A stretch of 64,000 nucleotides of DNA from UBA7330 sp965243485 (lineage in GTDB: Bacteria > Bacteroidota > Bacteroidia > Cytophagales > Cyclobacteriaceae): contig CBDEVP010000001.1 in assembly GCA_965243485.1 (NCBI GenBank), positions 2,604,001 through 2,668,000 on the forward strand, read 5' to 3'. The notes beneath the pieces were generated by a model, which worked only from the letters and a program-made list of their open reading frames with translations, was not told the origin of the DNA and did no database searches. How positions within the stretch are numbered: the first letter of the stretch is position 1; the number at the start of each line of letters is the position of its first letter. Shown here piece by piece: positions 57,281-64,000 of the stretch. The translations under genes and the position numbers were made by a program.

Positions 57281-59224
57281 CTATCTTTTTGGGTTTTTTG
57301 AAAGCTCAATCGCCTGTTCCACATACGTTCTGTACTCCTGCTGATAATCGTCTAAAAACGTCCTTAAGGCTTTTTTATCATCCGGCGCTTTTACATGATC
57401 ACTCACTTTGAATGGTTTATGCACGATGCAGGAGAAAGTGTTATTCCTGATCCGTTTGTCGAAATTGGCGATAGAAATGGGAATGATCAGGGGTTCCGGA
57501 TCCATGTTCAGTGCCAGGCGAAATGCTCCTGATTTAAAAGCCCCCGGTGACGAATCAGTGGGATAGGAGGTACCCTCCGGACTGATGATCAGGTTGATAC
57601 CATTATAAAGATAGTCGCTGGCTTTTTCATAAAAGGCACGTCTTGCCAGCTTCTTGCTTTCGTCGTTGTCAGCAGGATCAGACTCCCGGGTATAAACGTC
57701 AATGTGGCCTAGTCGCTGGTAGTAGTCCTGGTGTCCGTACTCGGCTCCCTTACCGATCCTTACAATCCTGATTCCGGGATCATTGTATCGCTTGTAGAGG
57801 ATCATCGAGCTGATAAAGTGCGAATCCAGGGTCACCTGGAAATTGTTTGGCAAAGTATTATATGGATGATTACTCAGATGGTTATAGATAAAGATATGCC
57901 CCGGTTTCTCCGGAAGGTTTTCCAAGCCCTGCACGATGGTGGCCACGCCTTCCCAGGCTTCAATGAATGATTCTGCACAGATCTTTCGTACTCCTGAAGG
58001 AGCAATATAAGGTTCTGCGTGAACCACAGACTGATACACCTTCACCAGCTTTTTGTAAAACCGGTGTTCCTTCTGCAACTCGTTGACGAGGTCCAGACAC
58101 AGGGCGGAAAGGTTCTTCTCGAGCGTTGACCCATTGATCTTAATCTGCTTGAGCAATTGCAGTCCATCCCGGATGGTCAGCTTGTTTTCCAGCAGGTGCG
58201 GCACTTTGTGCAGGTTGGAATTCAGGTCAAGCTTGGTGCTGTTGTGCTCGATCAGGTTACGAATGGCAATGACTTCGCGGTTGAATTTGACAGAGATCAG
58301 TCGCGTCCGTATGGCCTGTAGCTGATGACCGATCAGCCAGAGCAGCCGCTGATAAAAAACATTGGCAAAAGTAAGGCTACCGGTGACAAGCTCTTTGATG
58401 CAATGATTGGGAATGAAATAAATGATGGATTCCTGAGCTGCAATGGCGCTGATGATATTTGGCCTGTTCATGGCTGCAGACCAACCTACCATGAAGCCCG
58501 GAGTGGTAATGTTCCGGAAGCTCATCTGCGACCTGGAATCGTCTATGTAGCTAAAAGTAACTTTCCCTGAAGCCAGTAAGTAGGTACCGTCGGAGTCTTT
58601 GCCCTGTTCGTACACGTAGTCCCCGGTTCTGTATTGCCTCCTTTCAATATACTGGGCAATGAACTTCAGAGATGCTTCATCGAATACTTCAAAAAATGGA
58701 GACCTGATCAGGAATTGTACCACATCCTCCTCTTCCGGAGTTTCGGTACTTTGAAATTCTTCGGTGACGATGGCGCTTTCATACTGGATGAGGTTTACCG
58801 AGTATTTGGCCAGCACATTCACAGTCTCTTTTACCAGGTTCCATGATTCTGTGCAGATGAGCTGAAGAAACTCCGTAGCGTCTTCTTTGTGGGACTGCAG
58901 CCAATCAGTGAGCTCGTAGATATCCCACCGGTAAACCTTTACCTGGGGGCTGGAAGCCTTCACAGTAGTGGCAAATCTTTGAGGAAGGGAAAACCCACTC
59001 CACCCGATGGGCGTAAGTGTCTCTTTGGTTTTCCCGACGTTGAGCTCCTGTCCGATGCCATCCAGACTCAGATAAAAAGACACCTGACCATCCAGAAGCA
59101 TGTAAAAGGCTTCCGCTTTGGCATACTGTTGAATGATTACCTGACCATAGGTAAATATGTATTCATCTGCCAGATCAAACGCTGATGGCAGAGTTTTGAT
59201 GGTCTTCAGGGCCTTTTCGGTCAT
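57281..59224 (-). CDS. Fusion of two cyclic-nucleotide-binding-like domains and a PlsC-like acyltransferase
   Basis: 647 residues. Two beta-roll domains of the cNMP type lie at about 15-130 and 165-290 (VSFYLSLDGIGQEL; YRTGDYVYEQGKDSDGTYLLASGKVTFSYID). A helical linker is followed by an acyltransferase domain (about 420-620) with NHLSNHPYNT (Asn448, His449) and the phosphate-binding PEGTSYPTD (about 549-557) plus FKSGAFRLAL. The catalytic H-x4-D aspartate is not at the expected place, since Pro454 occupies it. If active, it would acylate lysophosphatidate or a similar lipid under ligand control. This is inference. It is followed by the SGNH hydrolase gene. Confidence 0.75.
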   Translation of the reverse strand: MTEKALKTIKTLPSAFDLADEYIFTYGQVIIQQYAKAEAFYMLLDGQVSFYLSLDGIGQELNVGKTKETLTPIGWSGFSLPQRFATTVKASSPQVKVYRWDIYELTDWLQSHKEDATEFLQLICTESWNLVKETVNVLAKYSVNLIQYESAIVTEEFQSTETPEEEDVVQFLIRSPFFEVFDEASLKFIAQYIERRQYRTGDYVYEQGKDSDGTYLLASGKVTFSYIDDSRSQMSFRNITTPGFMVGWSAAMNRPNIISAIAAQESIIYFIPNHCIKELVTGSLTFANVFYQRLLWLIGHQLQAIRTRLISVKFNREVIAIRNLIEHNSTKLDLNSNLHKVPHLLENKLTIRDGLQLLKQIKINGSTLEKNLSALCLDLVNELQKEHRFYKKLVKVYQSVVHAEPYIAPSGVRKICAESFIEAWEGVATIVQGLENLPEKPGHIFIYNHLSNHPYNTLPNNFQVTLDSHFISSMILYKRYNDPGIRIVRIGKGAEYGHQDYYQRLGHIDVYTRESDPADNDESKKLARRAFYEKASDYLYNGINLIISPEGTSYPTDSSPGAFKSGAFRLALNMDPEPLIIPISIANFDKRIRNNTFSCIVHKPFKVSDHVKAPDDKKALRTFLDDYQQEYRTYVEQAIELSKNPKR

Positions 59225-59473
59225 GTGTTCAAGCTAATTAATGAATATTCATTGTTGGGTCAATGTCACTAAAAGCCTGATAATGATATCATCGCAAATA
59301 TGTAAAATATATAATTAAAATAGCAAAATGTTGTAAATATTATCATTAGTATCATAAATAATTGAAAATAAATGCAATTAAACTTTTGAGTTTCATCACT
59401 CATTCATTTGTCGCGGAACTTTGGGATTCCTAAATTCAATTTTGAAATGATTTAGCGCTTAACCCTTATATCT

Positions 59474-60295
59474 ATGAAAAGCTTGATTAAATATTGTTTT
59501 TTCTTCGCCTGTTGGATAGGTATGCTGCTCACGACTAACATGGCTTCAGCCCAGCAAATCACTGACCAGGAGATCCTGGACATGTACGACGGGTTAAGAG
59601 TTGTGGATGTATCGGACGGAATGGACTTTGTGGGTTTGGCGGATGTTGGCATCATGGACCAATGCATTGTGCCGCTGTGGAAAGATTTTGATGAATTTAA
59701 ACATATCATTACAGGTATTGCGGTTACGGCGAGGTATGTGCCCACAAAAAGAGTTGTAGATCCCCCGGCTGACTATGAAGCTTTCAGGGCCTGGGAGCGA
59801 AACTGGTACAATACTTATTCTCCGGAAACTTTTCAGGATTCCATCAAGGAAGGTTCTATAATCGTACTAGATGTCAATGGAGATGGCGACACCGGGTCCA
59901 TAGGCTCCTTTAATTCACTTTTTATGGTAGAAAAGGGAGCAAGGGGTCTGGTCTCTAATGGAGGAATTAGAGACACCGACGAAATCATCAAGCAGGGCAT
60001 CCCCGTATACTGGGACCCTATGAACAGGGGCAGGGGCATCCGACCGGGAAGGAATGAACTGGAATCAGTGAACAGACCTGTCACCGTGGGAGGTGTGCTC
60101 GTCAATCCGGGCGATGTGATTGTGGCCGATGGAGATGGCGTGATCGTCGTACCCCGGGAATATGCCAAAGAAGTAGCTGATTTTGCCTGGAAAATCCTTG
60201 AGGCCGATAAGGGTGGCAGGAAAAGGATGTACGAAAGGCTTGGTATTCCGCTGGACCAGACCGTCGAGCCAAGAAGGAGAAAAACAGGAAACTAG
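59474..60295 (+). CDS. Exported RraA-like protein
   Basis: 273 residues. An N-terminal signal peptide (CFFFACWIGMLLTTNMASAQ) precedes the RraA/HMG-aldolase fold. The signature Arg-Asp motif is in SNGGIRDTDEI, and NPGDVIVADGDGVIVVP is the typical strand-turn-strand. Relatives are either inhibitors of RNase E or metal-dependent aldolases and decarboxylases. RNase E regulation is impossible outside the cytoplasm, so an aldolase-like reaction is more likely. It stands alone after an AT-rich stretch of about 250 bases. Confidence 0.82.
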   Translation: MKSLIKYCFFFACWIGMLLTTNMASAQQITDQEILDMYDGLRVVDVSDGMDFVGLADVGIMDQCIVPLWKDFDEFKHIITGIAVTARYVPTKRVVDPPADYEAFRAWERNWYNTYSPETFQDSIKEGSIIVLDVNGDGDTGSIGSFNSLFMVEKGARGLVSNGGIRDTDEIIKQGIPVYWDPMNRGRGIRPGRNELESVNRPVTVGGVLVNPGDVIVADGDGVIVVPREYAKEVADFAWKILEADKGGRKRMYERLGIPLDQTVEPRRRKTGN

Positions 60296-60390
60296 TGTAA
60301 GGTTGCGGAGGTTAGCTGCAACAATATGCTGCTAAAACAGCAGATCATTAATCCATTCACTTACTGATAATTTGCCCATCAGGCACCGGA

Positions 60391-60717
60391 TCAGATAGAA
60401 AAGCTCTCACCGCATCCGCAGGTACGACTTGCATTCGGATTGACAAACTGAAATCCTTTGCCATTGAGGCCGTCCGTAAAATCCAGGGTTGTTCCTAAAA
60501 GATAAAGCAGGCTTTTTCTGTCTACGATGACTTTCACACCCTTGTCTTCAAACACATCGTCTTTGTCTGAGATCTGTGTGTCAAAAGAAAGGTCGTACAT
60601 CAATCCTGAGCAGCCTCCACCTTTTACGGAAACTCTGATATTGGCATCCGTGGAATGTCCCTCCTGGGTTCTCAGTACAGATATTTGTTCTTTTGCTTTG
60701 TCTGTGACGTGTATCAT
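60391..60717 (-). CDS. A-type iron-sulfur carrier (HesB/IscA/ErpA family)
   Basis: 108 residues with all three conserved cysteines: Cys36 in GGGCSG and Cys100/Cys102 in CGCG. The GFQFVNPNASRTCGCGESF ending is typical. It holds and passes on Fe-S clusters in the cytoplasm. Its ATG overlaps the stop of the upstream gene by 1 base (TAATG), so the two are co-transcribed. Confidence 0.92.
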   Translation of the reverse strand: MIHVTDKAKEQISVLRTQEGHSTDANIRVSVKGGGCSGLMYDLSFDTQISDKDDVFEDKGVKVIVDRKSLLYLLGTTLDFTDGLNGKGFQFVNPNASRTCGCGESFSI

Positions 60718-61124
60718 TATGCTATGGGGTTTAGAACCACACTAAAGACTGTAATATTGTTGACATCCCTTCCGTAATACAATTTATCCAATGCATCGTA
60801 CATGTTTTTGGCCCGGAAGTAGGATGTCTGTACCTCGGTCATGCCATTGGTGATCCATTGAATGGTGAATGACCCTTCTTTTTCCTTATGGGTCTTCACA
60901 TAGTCCAACATTTTATTCAGACAATCAGTTTTGTCGAAGCCAAAAATTGTTTTGAACAGGAAAGACTGATTATGTCTGGGGTTGATGGTGATCAGGTCCA
61001 GCTTCACTTTGCCGTCGAGACTGGAATACTCAAAAACCAACTCGTTGCTTTTCAGACCCAGAAAGTCTGTGATCTCTTTTTGGATCCTGGCGGCTTCAAT
61101 ATGAACATCTGTCCTGAATTCCAT
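60717..61124 (-). CDS. Hypothetical protein linked to the A-type carrier
   Basis: 135 residues using the ATG at 61124 (MEFRTDVHIEAARIQ); the frame is open to 61151. It is a soluble alpha/beta protein without a recognised family; notable stretches are FLFKTIFGFDKTDCLNKML and YFRAKNMYDALDKLYYGRD. The TAATG overlap with the Fe-S carrier suggests it is made with it. It is divergent from thiL, 148 bp away. Confidence 0.65.
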   Translation of the reverse strand: MEFRTDVHIEAARIQKEITDFLGLKSNELVFEYSSLDGKVKLDLITINPRHNQSFLFKTIFGFDKTDCLNKMLDYVKTHKEKEGSFTIQWITNGMTEVQTSYFRAKNMYDALDKLYYGRDVNNITVFSVVLNPIA

Positions 61125-61272
61125 AGACAACCCTAAGATAAATACAAACACGGAAACCCTTCCCGCAGAATAAAAGTTTCCTCATTTTTGCAAAACTAAT
61201 AAGTAATATTCAAAACAAGGGTTTTCGACCGGTTCGGCTTTCCTTTCGAAAATCCAAAAAAATCGCACAATC

Positions 61273-62304
61273 ATGTCGGGAGAAAAAAGAACGGAAATAC
61301 AGGAATTAGGTGAGTTTGGCCTTATCGAAAGGCTCTCCACAGGAGTGATGAATTACCATCCTGAGACGGTGAAGGGTATCGGAGACGATGCAGCCGTTTT
61401 GGATACCGGCGATCAATTTACGATCACCAGCTCCGATCTCCTGGCCGAAGGGATCCATTTTGATCTGTCTTACGTGCCCTTGCAGCACCTGGGGTACAAA
61501 GCGATCGCCGTGAATGTTTCCGATATCGCCGCTATGAATGGAAAACCATTGCAGGTGATTGTCAATATGGCCCTGAGTAATCGCTTTTCTGTAGAAGCTG
61601 TGGAAGCGATCTATGAAGGCATTCACGCGGCCTGTAAGGATTACAAAGTAGACCTGGCCGGAGGAGACACCACCGCATCGGGTAGCGGACTGATTCTGTC
61701 CGTTACGGCCATTGGCACTGTTGATAAAGATAAGATCGTTTACCGGTCCGGGGCGAAGGAAAATGACATCCTGTGTGTCACCGGCGACCTGGGAGGTGCC
61801 TATGTGGGCTTACAGATCCTGGAGCGGGAGAAGCAGGAATATCTGGCCAATCCCGAGATGCAGCCTAAGCTGGAGAAATATCAGTATGTCGTCGGCCGGC
61901 AGTTGCGACCCAGGGCAAGAATGGATATCATTCATGAGTTGCAAGATCTGGGGCTGAAACCCACGGCGATGATCGATCTTTCCGATGGACTGGCCTCCGA
62001 CTGTTTTCATCTGTGCAGGTCCTCCGATCTGGGTATTGTGATCTATGAAGATAAACTGCCCATAGACAAACAGACCTACGAAACCGCGGCGGAATTCAGC
62101 ATTGATCCGAATACCTGTGCGCTGAATGGGGGAGAGGATTACGAGCTGTTATTTACCCTCTCTCCGGGAGACTTTGAGAAGATCAAGAACCATGCGGACA
62201 TCCACACGGTCGGCTATATGCAAAGGAAAGAAGGGGGGAAGGCCTTTGTAACCAGATCAGGATCGGCGGTTGAGCTGAAGGCTCAGGGATGGAAGCACTT
62301 TTAG
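61273..62304 (+). CDS. thiL: Thiamine-monophosphate kinase
   Basis: 343 residues. ThiL phosphorylates thiamine monophosphate to the active diphosphate cofactor. Family motifs are visible: GIGDDAAVL (metal and substrate site), VNVSDIAAMNGKP, DLAGGDTTAS, MIDLSDGLASDCFHL and NGGEDYELLFTL. The length is normal. It has its own upstream region; other thiamine genes are not in the window. Confidence 0.93.
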   Translation: MSGEKRTEIQELGEFGLIERLSTGVMNYHPETVKGIGDDAAVLDTGDQFTITSSDLLAEGIHFDLSYVPLQHLGYKAIAVNVSDIAAMNGKPLQVIVNMALSNRFSVEAVEAIYEGIHAACKDYKVDLAGGDTTASGSGLILSVTAIGTVDKDKIVYRSGAKENDILCVTGDLGGAYVGLQILEREKQEYLANPEMQPKLEKYQYVVGRQLRPRARMDIIHELQDLGLKPTAMIDLSDGLASDCFHLCRSSDLGIVIYEDKLPIDKQTYETAAEFSIDPNTCALNGGEDYELLFTLSPGDFEKIKNHADIHTVGYMQRKEGGKAFVTRSGSAVELKAQGWKHF

Positions 62305-62323
62305 GAGAATGCTGAAATAAAAA

Positions 62324-62421
62324 CGTCATCCTGAGCTTAGGGATTTGAAGAGGGTCGACAGCCGTGAAGATTACAACGTTCCTCCACGAATACAAGATTC
62401 TTCGCTTCGCTCAGAATGACG
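62324..62421. repeat. CGTCAT...ATGACG palindrome between convergent genes
   Basis: Arms CGTCATCCTGAGC (62324-62336) and GCTCAGAATGACG (62409-62421) match at 12 of 13 positions across 72 bases of spacer. It lies between the stops of thiL and the YceI gene. It shares the CGTCAT/ATGACG ends with the element at 51667, hence probably the same repeat class, and could act as a bidirectional terminator. Confidence 0.65.
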
Positions 62422-62435
62422 CATTGTTTGATGTT

Positions 62436-62999
62436 TTATTTTTTCACGACAAGGTTAACACCAAGGGTAAAATTGTCATAGATCATTTTATCACCAAGGT
62501 CATCGAAGAATGATCCTGAACCGTATCGAACATCAAACTCTGATCGATCCAATACGATTTCAGTATTGGCATTTACCTTGCTGTCAGCCTCATCCACTTT
62601 GGCAACGAATTTAATCTCTTTGGTAATGCCTTTGATGGTGATATCACCTGTGATGTTGAACCCTCTGGGTCCCTGATCCACGACTTCCGTGATTTTGAAA
62701 GTAGCAGTTGGGAATTTTTCCACACCAAAGAAATCATCTGATTTCAGGTGATTTTCCAACCTGGGAAGATTTTCATCGGTCTTGATGGTGGTCATGTCGA
62801 TCACGAATGTTCCACCGCTTAGTTTTCCATTCTCATATTCCAACCCACCTTCTTTGATCTCGATGGTACCTGCGTGCGAACCTGTTACTTTTTCAGCATA
62901 CCAGGTGACTTTGCTTGATGCCTTATCTACCGAGTAAGTTTCCAAAACCGCCTCAGGATTGATGACAAGGGCTCCGATTAATAAAATTGTGCTTAACAT
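62436..62999 (-). CDS. YceI family periplasmic lipid-binding protein
   Basis: 187 residues with a signal region (MLSTILLIGALVINPEAVLE). The lipocalin-like YceI fold is shown by VDKASSKVTWYAEKVTGSHAG, GTFVIDMTTIKTD, LKSDDFFGVEKFPTATF and the ITGDITIKGITKEIKF block. YceI proteins bind isoprenoid or other lipids in the periplasm. The gene converges with thiL. Confidence 0.9.
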   Translation of the reverse strand: MLSTILLIGALVINPEAVLETYSVDKASSKVTWYAEKVTGSHAGTIEIKEGGLEYENGKLSGGTFVIDMTTIKTDENLPRLENHLKSDDFFGVEKFPTATFKITEVVDQGPRGFNITGDITIKGITKEIKFVAKVDEADSKVNANTEIVLDRSEFDVRYGSGSFFDDLGDKMIYDNFTLGVNLVVKK

Positions 63000-63331
63000 A
63001 GTTTTTCGTTATTAATTAATAATTTCTTTAATGTATGTATGAATATATATGTATGTACATCGAATTAACGAATGAATAAGTTTAAGGTTTTACTGAGCTT
63101 AAAAAAAGTTGGTCGTGCGACAAATTTGGCTCTGCACCGAAGATCCAAATTGGACCGATGCGGTTCTCCAGCAAGAATAGGGATAAAGTACATTAGAATA
63201 CTTCCACAGAAAGAAGGTTGATCTTCGAAATCGATGATTGATCTGCTTGAAGGTGATGATTATAATCATGTTTAAATGCTTGATTAGCCACTTAAATATT
63301 GGTAACTTATTGAGCTATTAACAAATCTGCG
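63000..63331. other. Gene-free region between divergent YceI and Fe-S subunit genes
   Basis: 332 bases, probably carrying both promoters. Near the YceI start is AT-rich sequence with ATGTATGTAT-type short repeats (63031-63060). CAAATTTG at 63121-63128 resembles a -7 box but has no clear partner. No RNA gene was recognised. Confidence 0.45.
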
Positions 63332-63952
63332 ATGGAAGACAAAAAAAATCAGACTAAATCCGGCATTTCCAGGAGGGGCTTCATCAAAGGTGCCGGTTTA
63401 ACCACTGTTGGCTCTGTAGCCCTCCAAACAGGTGTTTTTGCAGGTTCCGGTATCTCTGATGATGGTAAAATAGCTCTTGGTCCGGACGCTGTCGGTATCA
63501 CCATGAATATCAATGGTAAGGTCCGAAAACTGAATATAGAACCCAGAATGACACTGGCCAATGCGCTGCGTGAAGAACTTCAACTCACGGGAACAAAAAT
63601 CGTATGTGACAGAGGTTCATGTTCTGCCTGTACCGTCTGGATCGACGAAACACCTGTAAATGCCTGTATGACCTTTGCCATGGATGTTGGCGAGAGGAAG
63701 GTGACGACCATTGAAGGGCTGGCCAGGGATGGAAACCTGCATCCCATCCAGGAAGCATTTATAGAACATGACGCCTCTCAATGCGGATACTGTACTCCGG
63801 GGATGATAATGAGCACGGCCCATCTGCTCAGCCAGAACCCTGATCCCTCACTTGATGATGTAAAAAATGCAACGAGGGGAAATTATTGCAGATGCGGAAC
63901 TTACCCGCATGTCTTTAAGGCCACACTTGCCGCAGCACAAAAAATGAAATAA
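63332..63952 (+). CDS. Periplasmic (2Fe-2S) subunit of a molybdenum hydroxylase
   Basis: 206 residues with a twin-arginine signal (SRRGFIKGAG). The two [2Fe-2S] domains have complete ligands: Cys92, Cys97, Cys100, Cys112 and Cys151, Cys154, Cys186, Cys188. This is the small electron-transfer subunit of xanthine dehydrogenase/aldehyde oxidase-type enzymes, here exported folded. The next gene starts 4 bp downstream and should be an FAD or molybdopterin subunit. Confidence 0.9.
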   Translation: MEDKKNQTKSGISRRGFIKGAGLTTVGSVALQTGVFAGSGISDDGKIALGPDAVGITMNINGKVRKLNIEPRMTLANALREELQLTGTKIVCDRGSCSACTVWIDETPVNACMTFAMDVGERKVTTIEGLARDGNLHPIQEAFIEHDASQCGYCTPGMIMSTAHLLSQNPDPSLDDVKNATRGNYCRCGTYPHVFKATLAAAQKMK

Positions 63953-63956
63953 GATC

Positions 63957-64000
63957 ATGGATACCAAGAAAATAAAAATGCCATTTGGGATTTCCGGGGA
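63957..64000 (+). CDS. Start of a partner subunit gene (partial)
   Basis: The ATG at 63957 opens a frame that runs off the window with 14 codons (MDTKKIKMPFGISG). Being 4 bp after the (2Fe-2S) subunit, it is presumably the FAD-binding or molybdopterin-binding subunit of the same enzyme, but the fragment is too short to tell. Confidence 0.5.
   Translation, partial: MDTKKIKMPFGISG

Noticed and set aside
57281..59224. Reading the cNMP-domain protein as a Crp transcription factor
   Set aside because: It has no DNA-binding helix-turn-helix; the C-terminus is acyltransferase-like.
1..64000. tRNA, rRNA or other well-known RNA genes and riboswitches
   Set aside because: No cloverleaf, rRNA core or recognised riboswitch pattern was noticed by eye in the intergenic gaps; a covariance-model search would be needed to exclude them.

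Overview
The window looks like chromosomal DNA of a marine-type member of the Bacteroidota, most likely Cytophagales or a relative. The reasons are the protein families (TANFOR-type giant surface protein, Bacteroidota-style Crp with a short C-terminal helix-turn-helix, DUF1080, CPA2 antiporter, IcmF, PSD1/DUF1501 pair, several sulfatases), weak Shine-Dalgarno signals, and promoter-like boxes close to the Bacteroidota -7 consensus TAnnTTTG. No rRNA, tRNA, CRISPR array, transposase, integrase or SusC/SusD pair was recognised.

Layout. 1-770: end of an unknown gene overlapping an N-formylglutamate amidohydrolase. 771-4343: an AT-richer accessory patch holding dispersed CAGAGTC/GACTCTG hairpin elements, a Crp/Fnr-type regulator, two tandem paralogous secreted proteins that share an upstream operator-like block, and a frameshifted TPR lipoprotein pseudogene. 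4393-4680: YciI-like protein. 4877-18632: a tightly packed four-gene operon for exported proteins (TIG+NHL lipoprotein, outer-membrane barrel, 2323-residue TANFOR-type protein, fibronectin III protein). This is the best candidate for a poorly described system. 18863-30070: sulfatase, M23 peptidase, VOC and DUF4386-like proteins, AstE/AspA-like deacylase, M28 peptidase, lipase-like hydrolase, membrane patatin and a PDZ aspartic protease. 30282-42505: metabolic and housekeeping genes, namely fused isobutyryl-CoA mutase, DUF1080 protein, DAHP synthase-like enzyme, OsmC, CBS protein, antiporter, SpoU methyltransferase, GNAT, phosphotriesterase-like lipoprotein and a TIM-barrel isomerase. 42493-45431: a sensor kinase and receiver pair. 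45570-56646: two more sulfatases, DoxX-like protein, a FAN1-like nuclease and the PSD1/DUF1501 pair. 56649-64000: SGNH hydrolase, a cyclic-nucleotide-domain/acyltransferase fusion, exported RraA-like protein, A-type Fe-S carrier, ThiL, YceI and the start of a periplasmic molybdenum hydroxylase operon.

How the genes fit together. Three sulfatases, DUF1080, PSD1/DUF1501 and the TIM-barrel isomerase suggest use of sulfated polysaccharide, although no carbohydrate transport system is present here. The 4877-18632 operon would build a large repeat-rich structure at the cell surface. Membrane-lipid enzymes recur (patatin, lipase-like hydrolase, acyltransferase, SGNH hydrolase), and one is fused to apparent ligand-sensing domains. 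Palindromic elements sit in several intergenic gaps, some in positions suited to transcription termination.
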